From NCBI GenBank assembly GCA_963769745.1, contig CAVYNB010000029.1, positions 132,494 through 196,493 of the forward strand: a stretch of 64,000 nt of DNA, in the 5' to 3' direction. Of the stretch, positions 8,287 to 15,716 are shown piece by piece; within the stretch, counting starts at the first letter, position 1; every line of letters begins with the position of its first letter. This DNA comes from JALORV01 sp963769745 (lineage in GTDB: Bacteria; Pseudomonadota; Gammaproteobacteria; Burkholderiales; Burkholderiaceae_F). The position numbers and the translations under genes are program-made. The notes below the pieces were generated by a model, which saw nothing but the letters and a program-made list of their open reading frames with translations, was not told where the DNA came from and made no database searches.

Positions 8287-8961
8287 ATGGCGATTAAGGA
8301 CTGGCCCGAGGGCGAACGGCCGCGCGAGCGCCTGCTCGCCCAGGGCGCTCAGGCGCTGTCGGACGCCGAGCTGGTCGCCGTGTTCCTGCGTACCGGGACG
8401 GCCGGGCGCTCGGCGCTGGACCTGGGACGTGACGCATTGGCGCGTTTCGGCGGATTGAGCGGCCTGCTTGCCGCCCGGCCCGATCAGCTGGCCGAGCTGG
8501 CCGGCCTCGGACCGGCCAAGTCAGCGCAATTGCAGGCCGTGCTGGAACTCGCCCGCCGCTCGTTGCGCGAGGAGGTCCAGCGCGACACGGTGTTGTCGTC
8601 CCCCGGAAAGGTGCGTGACTACCTGCGCATGACGCTTGGTGGCCGTGAACATGAGGTGTTCGTCGCCCTCTTTCTCGATGCGCAGAACCGATTGCTGGTC
8701 GCCGACGAGCTGTTTCGCGGGACCTTGACGCAAACCAGCGTCTACCCGCGCGAGGTGGTCAAGCGGGCTCTCGCAGTCAACGCCGGTGCCGTCATCTTTG
8801 CGCACAACCATCCGTCGGGCATTGCCGAACCCAGCCGGAGCGACGAGTTGCTGACAGCGGCCCTCAAGCAGGCGCTCGGACTTGTCGACGTCCGTGTACT
8901 CGACCACCTGATCGTGGCCGGCAACGGCACGACTTCGCTCGCGGAGCGTGGATTGATTTGA
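8287..8961 (+). CDS. radC: RadC family JAB domain protein
   Basis: A 224-residue RadC/MPN-family protein. An N-terminal helix-hairpin-helix part (LAELAGLGPAKSAQLQA) is followed by a JAB-type metal site with HNHPSG near residue 175 and the later S/D residues (PSRSDELLT, VDVRVLDHLIV). A role in DNA repair was once proposed but is not established. It is divergent from fkpB with a gap of only 29 bases. It is followed by the 266-base leader region of rpmB. Confidence 0.92.
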   Translation: MAIKDWPEGERPRERLLAQGAQALSDAELVAVFLRTGTAGRSALDLGRDALARFGGLSGLLAARPDQLAELAGLGPAKSAQLQAVLELARRSLREEVQRDTVLSSPGKVRDYLRMTLGGREHEVFVALFLDAQNRLLVADELFRGTLTQTSVYPREVVKRALAVNAGAVIFAHNHPSGIAEPSRSDELLTAALKQALGLVDVRVLDHLIVAGNGTTSLAERGLI

Positions 8962-9032
8962 TCGGGGCGCAACGGGCGCCGAAAACGGGGAGTCGAATGA
9001 TGGCCCGCGCCTCGTGCGAACCGGGACCGCGC

Positions 9033-9062
9033 TTGGCGGCCCGGCGAAAAACCGCATATAAT
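9033..9062 (+). promoter_or_regulatory. Promoter of rpmB-rpmG
   Basis: A perfect TATAAT at 9057-9062 with TTGGCG at 9033-9038, 18 bases apart. Transcription would start near 9070, giving an untranslated leader of about 160 bases before rpmB. The leader has no other gene I can support. Confidence 0.7.
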
Positions 9063-9227
9063 GCGCGGCTTTGCGTCATCTTGGGCCTGTTGGTCCGAGA
9101 TCGCGGCCGACTCTTTCGGCAAGGGGCCAGGGGTCAGGATTGGATCCGCGACCTCAGCCCAAGCAGGATCTCCGCAAGAGTTCGGCGAGAGCTCAGCGGC
9201 CCGCCAGAACAGAATCAGGAGCAAGTC

Positions 9228-9467
9228 ATGGCACGTGTGTGTCAAGTTACCGGTAAGCGCCCGATGACAGGGAACAATGTCTCCCACGCAAACAATCGGA
9301 CCAAGCGCCGCTTTCTGCCGAACCTGCAGTACCGCCGCTTCTGGGTGGAAAGCGAGAATCGCTGGGTGCGCCTGCGCCTGACCAACGCGGCGTTGCGCAC
9401 GATCGACAAGAAGGGCCTGGATGTCGTGCTCGCTGACCTGCGTGCCCGCGGCGAAGCCGTCGGCTGA
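9228..9467 (+). CDS. rpmB: 50S ribosomal protein L28
   Basis: Seventy-nine residues starting MARVCQVTGKRPMTGNNVSH, the classical L28 beginning, with the basic TKRRFLPNLQYRRFWV core. The ATG at 9228 is preceded by AGGAGC seven bases upstream. A longer in-frame extension upstream has no conservation. It is followed 53 bases later by rpmG; L28-L33 is a standard ribosomal protein pair. Confidence 0.98.
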   Translation: MARVCQVTGKRPMTGNNVSHANNRTKRRFLPNLQYRRFWVESENRWVRLRLTNAALRTIDKKGLDVVLADLRARGEAVG

Positions 9468-9520
9468 GTCCTGCCTGAACGACACTCCCCCGCCGCTCAG
9501 CACCCCTTCAGGAGAGCATC

Positions 9521-9688
9521 ATGGCCAAAGGCGCCCGCGAAAAGATCAAGCTCGAGTCATCGGCCGGTACCGGCCATTTTTATACGACGTCGAAGAACAA
9601 GAAGACCACTCCCGACAAGCTGCAACTGATGAAGTTCGACCCGGTAGCGCGCAAGCACGTCGCCTACAAGGAAACGAAGCTCAAGTAG
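9521..9688 (+). CDS. rpmG: 50S ribosomal protein L33
   Basis: Fifty-five residues, MAKGAREKIKLESSAGTGHF at the start and KHVAYKETKLK at the end, which is a complete L33. It has no cysteine pair, so it is the zinc-free (C-minus) form. A GGAG lies before the ATG at 9521. A rho-independent terminator follows 32 bases after the stop. Confidence 0.98.
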   Translation: MAKGAREKIKLESSAGTGHFYTTSKNKKTTPDKLQLMKFDPVARKHVAYKETKLK

Positions 9689-9720
9689 TCTGAGCAGCCC
9701 GGGAAACTGGGGAACAAAAA

Positions 9721-9748
9721 AGCCCGGCCATGAGCCGGGCTTTTTTTC
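9721..9748. terminator. Bidirectional rho-independent terminator between rpmG and desaturase
   Basis: The 8-bp stem AGCCCGGC / GCCGGGCT (9721-9728 with 9734-9741) has a 5-base loop. A T-run follows on the plus strand and an A-run precedes it, so it can stop both rpmBG transcription and the convergent desaturase gene. Confidence 0.9.
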
Positions 9749-9783
9749 GCGTGCAGCCGTTCCGGCTGCCGCTGTCGCCAGGA

Positions 9784-10983
9784 TCAGGCCGCGACGGCCC
9801 GATAACTGCGGATCCGCAACGCCGCGTCTTCGAGTGCACGGATGCGGCTCGCCTCTGCGCGTGCGATCCAGTCCTGCAGGTGTACCAGCATCTGCTCGCG
9901 CGATGCCGAACTCTTTTCCCAGATCGACGCCAGTTCGGTGCGCATCTCAACCAGCGTCTTCATGACGCCACTGCGGGCCATCAGTTCCTTGAGCGAGCGC
10001 TGCTCCTCGGCCGGCAGCGTCGACACGTCGCCCTTGCGCAGCCAGCCCTTGAGGCTCGCGAAGCGGGCGCGCTCGGCGTCGGGCAGTTCCAGCGTGCCCA
10101 GTTCGGCACGGTAGGCCTGCGTGAGGTTGCGCGCGTACTTGGCCAGCAGGTCATATCGATTGGTAATCACAGCCTGCAACGTGTCGAGGTCGATCGCCCG
10201 CTTGGGTTCGGCGACCTTGGGCACCGGTGCGACACGCAGGACGCGGGCGAGGCCCACCGCCTGCATCGCGCGGATGTACGTCCAGCCCAGGTCGAACTCG
10301 AACCACTTGAGCGAGAACTTCGCCGAGGTGGGATGCGTGTGATGGTTGTTGTGCAGTTCCTCGCCACCGATCAGGATGCCCCACGGTGAAATGTTGGTGC
10401 TGGCGTCCGGCGCGTCGTAGTTGCGATAGCCCCAGAAGTGGCCGATGCCGTTGATGACACCCGCTGCGAAAAACGGGATCCACATCATCTGCACGCCCCA
10501 GATGGCCAGACCGGCCGCACCGAACAGGATCACATTGACGCCCAGCATCAGGCCGACGCCCTGCCACGTGTAGCGGGAGTAGACGTTGCGCTCGACCCAG
10601 TCGTTCGGAGTGCCGTGGCCATAGCGCGACAGGGTCTCCTTGTTGTCCGCCTCGGCCATGTACAGCTCGGCGCCGGTCCACAGCACCGTCTTGAGGCCGC
10701 GCGTCTGCGGGCTGTGCGGGTCTTCGGTGGTTTCGCACTTGGCGTGATGCTTGCGGTGGATCGATACCCACTCGCGCGTCTGCATGCCGGTGGTCAGCCA
10801 GAGCCACAGGCGAAAGAAATTCGCCACTGCCGGATGCAGGTCGAGCGCCCGATGCGCCTGGCTACGGTGCAGATAGATCGTCACCGCCGCGATGGTGATG
10901 TGGGTCAGCAGCAGCGCCGCCAGTATCAGTTGCCACCACGACAACTGAAGCAGCCCGCCGTCCAGAAATTCAAGCAAATACAT
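9784..10983 (-). CDS. Membrane acyl-CoA (stearoyl-CoA type) desaturase
   Basis: A 399-residue di-iron membrane fatty-acid desaturase. The three histidine boxes are intact: HRSQAH near residue 39, HRKHH near residue 76, and HNNHH near residue 213. Two pairs of hydrophobic segments flank them in the usual pattern. It probably puts a cis double bond into saturated acyl chains for membrane fluidity. Beyond about residue 270 there is a charged, helix-prone tail of about 130 residues (many E, R, L, A) with no catalytic motif. It is a single gene, convergent with rpmG, with about 120 bases between it and the mscS-type gene. Confidence 0.92.
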   Translation of the reverse strand: MYLLEFLDGGLLQLSWWQLILAALLLTHITIAAVTIYLHRSQAHRALDLHPAVANFFRLWLWLTTGMQTREWVSIHRKHHAKCETTEDPHSPQTRGLKTVLWTGAELYMAEADNKETLSRYGHGTPNDWVERNVYSRYTWQGVGLMLGVNVILFGAAGLAIWGVQMMWIPFFAAGVINGIGHFWGYRNYDAPDASTNISPWGILIGGEELHNNHHTHPTSAKFSLKWFEFDLGWTYIRAMQAVGLARVLRVAPVPKVAEPKRAIDLDTLQAVITNRYDLLAKYARNLTQAYRAELGTLELPDAERARFASLKGWLRKGDVSTLPAEEQRSLKELMARSGVMKTLVEMRTELASIWEKSSASREQMLVHLQDWIARAEASRIRALEDAALRIRSYRAVAA

Positions 10984-11106
10984 GAAGTTGGTTTCCTATT
11001 TGCGGCGCCATGGGGATCACGCGACGCCTGCATTTTTGCGAAGCCGCATTGTACCTGCCGGCCCCCGCTGCCCTTAAAGCGAAAGATCCGGCCGGATTGC
11101 GTGTAA

Positions 11107-12483
11107 TCAAGTCGGTTTGACGACCGGCGGTCCGCCTGGAGCCGCCGCATCGGCCGCATTGGCCGCATCGGCCGGCAGGATTCGCACTTCGCGCTGCGGG
11201 AACGGTATCTGGATGCCTTCTGCAGCGAAACGACGCAGCACTTCACGCGAAATCTCGGACCGCACCGCCAGCGTGCCCTCCTCGGGATCGCGGATCCAGA
11301 ACCCGACCTCGAGTTCCACTCCGTCGGCACCCAGCGCGGTGACGAATGCACCCGGTTCCGGCTTACTGAGCACGCGCGGCTGTGAACGTGCGCACTCGCC
11401 CAGGATCTCGAGCGCTCGGTCGAGGTCTGCCGCGTAGGCCACCGCCACCTTGACGACGATCCGCACTTCGCGATTGCTGAGCGAGTGGTTGACGACCGGC
11501 GTCGACACCAGCATTTCGTTCGGCAGGATCGTTTCCGTGCCGTCGAGCGCCTTGATCACCGTGTAGCGCGTGTTGATCTGTGCAACCCGGCCGTAGTACT
11601 TGTCGACGGTGATCATGTCGCCGATCGACAGGCTGCGATCGAGCAGGATGATGAAGCCGCTGACATAGTTGCTGGCGATGCGCTGCAGGCCGAGCCCCAG
11701 GCCGACGCCCAGCGCGCCACCGAACACCGACAGCACAGTCAGGTCGATGCCGACCAACGACAGTGCAACCAGCACGGCAATGACGAGCAGCAGCGCCTTC
11801 AGAACGCGTACGAGCACGACACGCGAGTTGGCCGTCAGCGTCTCCGCATGCATCAGCCGCGATTCGACGGTGGACCCGAGCCACAGGGCCGCCAGCACGG
11901 TCACCACCACCGAAATCGCACCGACCAGCAGGTCCCACAGGCTGATGGCCGACCGGCCCACCGGAAGCCGAACCGATTCGAGCGCCGAGCTGACATCACC
12001 GAGCACGCCGGTGAGGTGCAGGGCGACCGCAATCCAGATCAGCAATGCGATCCACCGCTCGAAACTGCCCAGCCACTTCGAGCCCGGCAGGGAACGCCGC
12101 AGGATGTAGACCGTCAGCCGCACCGCCGCCATCGCCGCCAGCAGCGTCAGCGCCAGGCGCAGCAACTGGACATCGCTCACGCGTTGCACCAGTCCGCCGG
12201 CGCGCAGCAGGAGGCCGCCGACCACCATCACGACCAATGCACTGACCGGGAAGGCAAGGCGGCGGATTCCTTCGAGGGAGAACCGCAGCACATCCGTGCG
12301 CAGCTTGGATCCCTGCGATTCCGCCGCGGCGCGCGCTCTTGTCCGTCGCTGCACGCCGCGCGAGATCAACGCTCCGGCGATCAGTCCTGCAGCGATGACG
12401 CCCAGTTGCCACAAGGACTGCGGCCGCGCGATGCCGACCTGCACGATCTCGATGACTTCCTGCAAGAGCGTCGGCTCGGCCAT
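11107..12483 (-). CDS. MscS-family mechanosensitive ion channel
   Basis: A 458-residue inner-membrane channel protein. Several hydrophobic segments fill the first 230 residues or so. The family core follows: the pore helix GGALGVGLGLGLQRIASNYV around residue 260, then the beta domain (FIILLDRSLSIGDMITVD, ILPNEMLVSTPVVNHS). It ends in a short cytoplasmic part with FPQREVRIL. The start at 12483 (MAEPTLLQEVIEIVQ) avoids a non-conserved extension into rsmB. One base separates it from the rsmB stop, so it is probably the last gene of a purN-rsmB-mscS unit. Confidence 0.92.
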   Translation of the reverse strand: MAEPTLLQEVIEIVQVGIARPQSLWQLGVIAAGLIAGALISRGVQRRTRARAAAESQGSKLRTDVLRFSLEGIRRLAFPVSALVVMVVGGLLLRAGGLVQRVSDVQLLRLALTLLAAMAAVRLTVYILRRSLPGSKWLGSFERWIALLIWIAVALHLTGVLGDVSSALESVRLPVGRSAISLWDLLVGAISVVVTVLAALWLGSTVESRLMHAETLTANSRVVLVRVLKALLLVIAVLVALSLVGIDLTVLSVFGGALGVGLGLGLQRIASNYVSGFIILLDRSLSIGDMITVDKYYGRVAQINTRYTVIKALDGTETILPNEMLVSTPVVNHSLSNREVRIVVKVAVAYAADLDRALEILGECARSQPRVLSKPEPGAFVTALGADGVELEVGFWIRDPEEGTLAVRSEISREVLRRFAAEGIQIPFPQREVRILPADAANAADAAAPGGPPVVKPT

Positions 12484-12484
12484 G

Positions 12485-13904
12485 CTAGTTCCGCTCAAGC
12501 ACCGCGGCGAAGAACCCGTCGGTGGCATGCAGATGCGGGAGCATCACGAAATACGGTGCGAAGCGCTGCAGGTGCTCGACGGCAATCGACTGCGCGGACA
12601 GAACGTCGTGCGCCGGCACGAGACGGTATTCGGGGTGCTCCTCGAGGAAACGCTCGATGACCTGCTGGTTCTCGAGTTCGAGCAGGGAACAGGTGGCATA
12701 CACGAGTCGCCCGCCCACTTTCGGCAGCCTTGCCGCCGCGGCCAGCACCGCATGCTGCACCTGGTTGACGCGCGCCAGTTCCGTCTCATCGAAGCGCCAC
12801 TTCAGATCGGGATTGCGCCGCAGCGTGCCCGATCCGGAGCACGGCGCGTCGACCAGCACGCGATCGCACTTGCCGTGCAGGCGTTTGACGCGAATGTCGG
12901 CCTCGCTGCGAATGGCAATCGGATGGACATTCGACAATCCGCTGCGCTTCAGCCGCGGCCCCATCCCCTCCAGCCTGCGCTGGTTGATGTCTAACGCGTA
13001 CAGGCGGCCGCTCGACCGCATCAACGCGCCGAGCGCGAGCGTCTTGCCGCCGGCACCGGCACAGAAGTCCACGACCATTTCTCCGCGCCGCGGCTGCACC
13101 AGTCGCGCGATCAGCTGACTGCCTTCGTCCTGCACCTCGATACGACCCTCGCGGTACGCCGGCCACTGGGTCAGTGCGGGCTTCGTCGCCAGCCGGATGC
13201 CTTCCGGCGAGTAACGCGTCGGGGCGGCCTGCACATGATGGGCACCGAGTTCGTCGAGCACGACCGCGCGGGTCGCCTTGATCAGGTTCACCCGAAGGTC
13301 GAGCGGCGCCGACTCGGTCAGCGCAGACATCAGCGGCACAGCATCGCTGTACTGTCGCTCGACCGCCAGGTACAGCCAGTGCGGCAGCTCGGCACGGACC
13401 GATGTGGGAGCCTGTGCGAGCTTGATGGCCAGCGCGTGCTTGACCGCCGCCGCATCGCCGCGCAGTGCACGCTCGTCGAGAGCATCGAGGCCATGCTGCT
13501 GCGCCAATGTCACGAGCGCCGCCAGCCGGGGGGCGCGTGCCGGAGTGGCCGGCTGCAGTATCCAGCCGAGCGTCGCGTAAGTGGCGCAGCGCGTGGAAGA
13601 TCGCTTCGGCCACGACGCTGCGGTCGCGGCTCCCCAGCATCGGATGTTCGCGAAAGAAGCGCGACATCACCGCGTCCGCCGGCCCCTCAAACCGCAGCAC
13701 GTGCGCAAGCGCCTGCGCCAATGAGTCGACGACCAGGGATGTGATCTTGCGCGGATCGAACGACACTCTCGCGCCCGATCGATCGGTGGGACGCGGAGTT
13801 CGCGGCCCGGTGCCGCTGCTGCGCCTGACCTGCGCGGGTCGATCACGGTCTGCCGTTCTCGCTCCGCGCGCTTTCATCGCCTTCGGCGGTCGCGCGCGCT
13901 TCAT
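12485..13904 (-). CDS. rsmB: 16S rRNA (cytosine-C5)-methyltransferase RsmB/Sun family (one frame break)
   Basis: RsmB methylates C967 of 16S rRNA. The N-terminal NusB-like RNA-binding part is read in one frame (VVDSLAQALAHVLRFEGPAD, then REHPMLGSRDRSVVAEAIFH). From about 13580 downward the protein continues in another frame (YATLGWILQPATPARAP). The SAM domain is complete: DFCAGAGGKTLALGA, DAPCSGSGTLRRNPD with the first catalytic cysteine, and YATCSLLELEN with the second. Dropping one base near 13577-13583 gives 472 residues with no gap. The start overlaps the purN stop by four bases (ATGA), showing translational coupling. Confidence 0.88.
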
Positions 13905-14551
13905 GGGCTCAGCAGTGCAAGGTCGGCACCCGCGACATCGTGCACGGCCACCTGCCCGCCCGACCAGCGCACACGCTGCTCCAGTACCAGCCGTAGCGCG
14001 CGCGGCAGCAGGCGATGCTCCTGCGCGAGGACACGGATCTCCAGCGTCTGCGCGTCGTCTCCCGGCAGCACCGGGACGACGGCCTGCGCAATGATGCCGC
14101 CGCTGTCCACCTGGTCCGACACGTAATGCACCGTCGCGCCGTGTACGCGAACTCCGGCATCGAGCGCCCGCTGGTGCGTCTTCAACCCCGGGAACAGCGG
14201 CAGCAGCGACGGATGGATGTTGATGAGCCGGCCCTCGTAGTGGCGCACGAACTCGGGGGTCAGCACCCGCATGAATCCCGCGAGCAGGACCAGCGCGGGC
14301 TCGTGCCGATCGACCTCCGCCGCCAGTGCACGATCGAATTCCTGACGTGTCGCGAAAGCACGGTGGTCAACCACCGCGGTGGCGATGCCTGCGCGCCGCG
14401 CCAGTTCGAGGCCTGGCGCATCGTCACGGTTGCTGATGACAGCCACGATCGCTGCATCGAGCGTGTCGCTCCATCGCTCGGACTGTGCCGTTTGCAGCAG
14501 CGCCGCGAGATTGCTTCCGCGACCTGAAATCAGGACGACGATGTTCTTCAT
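13901..14551 (-). CDS. purN: Phosphoribosylglycinamide formyltransferase PurN
   Basis: It transfers the formyl group of 10-formyl-THF to GAR in purine synthesis. The protein is 216 residues. The start MKNIVVLISGRGSNLAALLQ is canonical. The catalytic region is present: INIHPSLLPLFPG with N and H, GATVHYVSDQVDSGGIIAQ with H and D. It is the first gene of a purN-rsmB-mscS unit and is divergent from ribF with a 120-base gap. Confidence 0.97.
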   Translation of the reverse strand: MKNIVVLISGRGSNLAALLQTAQSERWSDTLDAAIVAVISNRDDAPGLELARRAGIATAVVDHRAFATRQEFDRALAAEVDRHEPALVLLAGFMRVLTPEFVRHYEGRLINIHPSLLPLFPGLKTHQRALDAGVRVHGATVHYVSDQVDSGGIIAQAVVPVLPGDDAQTLEIRVLAQEHRLLPRALRLVLEQRVRWSGGQVAVHDVAGADLALLSP

Positions 14552-14671
14552 TCGTGCGAATTGTACTGACCGCGCCTGCGTGCACTTCGCTAAGTGCCGG
14601 AAAACACGGAAAAAACGATGTTGAAACGTATAATCCGCTGTCGCCTGAACCTGGATTCAACCGAGCATCGT

Positions 14672-15616
14672 ATGGAGGTTTTCCGCGGGATTCCGCGTCC
14701 GGGAAAACGCGTCCCGTGTGCATTGACGATCGGCAATTTCGACGGCGTGCATCGTGGACACCAGGCGCTGCTGGCGCGCGTCGCCGCCGCCGCACAGGCG
14801 CGCGGCATCGCCGCCGCCGTCATGACGTTCGAGCCGCATCCGCGCGAACTCTTCACGCCCGATCGCGCCCCGACGCGCATTTCCGGACTGCGTGACAAGT
14901 TTGCGGCCTTGTCCGATCACGGCATCGACCGGGTGATCGTGCAGCACTTCAACCGGGCCTTCGCATCGCTGACCGCCGAGGCCTTCATCGAGATCGTCGT
15001 CAGAGGCTGCCAGGCGCGCTGGCTGCTGGTCGGCGACGACTTCCGCTTCGGTGCACGGCGCGCGGGCGACATCGGCCTGCTGCAACGGCATGCATCGCAG
15101 GGCGCGTTCGAACTGGAACAGATGCCGACGGTCGTCGAGGGCGAGGAGCGGATCTCGAGTTCGGCAATTCGCGCGGCGCTCGCGGCAGCCGACCTGGCCC
15201 GTGCCCGGCACCTGCTGGGCCGCGCGTACGCCATCAGCGGACGCGTGCTGCACGGACGCAAGCTGGGCCGCGAGATCGGATTTCCGACGTTGAACCTGCG
15301 GGTCGCGCATCGACATCCGGCGGTGCGCGGGGTTTTTGCAGTGCGCGTGCACGGACTCGGCCCTGACGCCCGTCCCGGTGTCGCCAGCGTGGGCCTGCGA
15401 CCGACCGTCGAGGACAGCGGCCGCTGGATGCTCGAAGTTCATCTGTTCGACTTCGCCGAACAGGTCTACGGGCGCCTGGTCTGCGTCGAGTTCCTGCAGA
15501 AACTGCGCGACGAAGAACGCTATGCGAGCCTCGATGAACTGACCGCAGCGATCGCCGATGACGCGGCGCGCGCGCGCACTCTGCTCGTGCCTGAACGGCC
15601 CTCAGCCGCCGCATAG
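14672..15616 (+). CDS. ribF: Bifunctional riboflavin kinase / FAD synthetase
   Basis: It makes FMN and FAD from riboflavin. At 314 residues it has the N-terminal FMN adenylyltransferase (LTIGNFDGVHRGHQALL near residue 22, and the ISSSAIRAAL signature near 165) and the C-terminal riboflavin kinase (GRKLGREIGFPTLNL near 195, and RPTVEDSGRWMLEVHLFDF). The start MEVFRGIPRPGKRVP at 14672 fits homologues better than 14594. It precedes ileS, the common ribF-ileS-lspA order. Confidence 0.96.
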   Translation: MEVFRGIPRPGKRVPCALTIGNFDGVHRGHQALLARVAAAAQARGIAAAVMTFEPHPRELFTPDRAPTRISGLRDKFAALSDHGIDRVIVQHFNRAFASLTAEAFIEIVVRGCQARWLLVGDDFRFGARRAGDIGLLQRHASQGAFELEQMPTVVEGEERISSSAIRAALAAADLARARHLLGRAYAISGRVLHGRKLGREIGFPTLNLRVAHRHPAVRGVFAVRVHGLGPDARPGVASVGLRPTVEDSGRWMLEVHLFDFAEQVYGRLVCVEFLQKLRDEERYASLDELTAAIADDAARARTLLVPERPSAAA

Positions 15617-15716
15617 CGTCGGCGACGAGTTCGGCGGCGCCACGCTACACTCGCGTTCCGCTCTTTTTTCATTGACACCTCTTGCAGAGCCCGAGGGGGC
15701 CAAGGAGTGCCGCACC

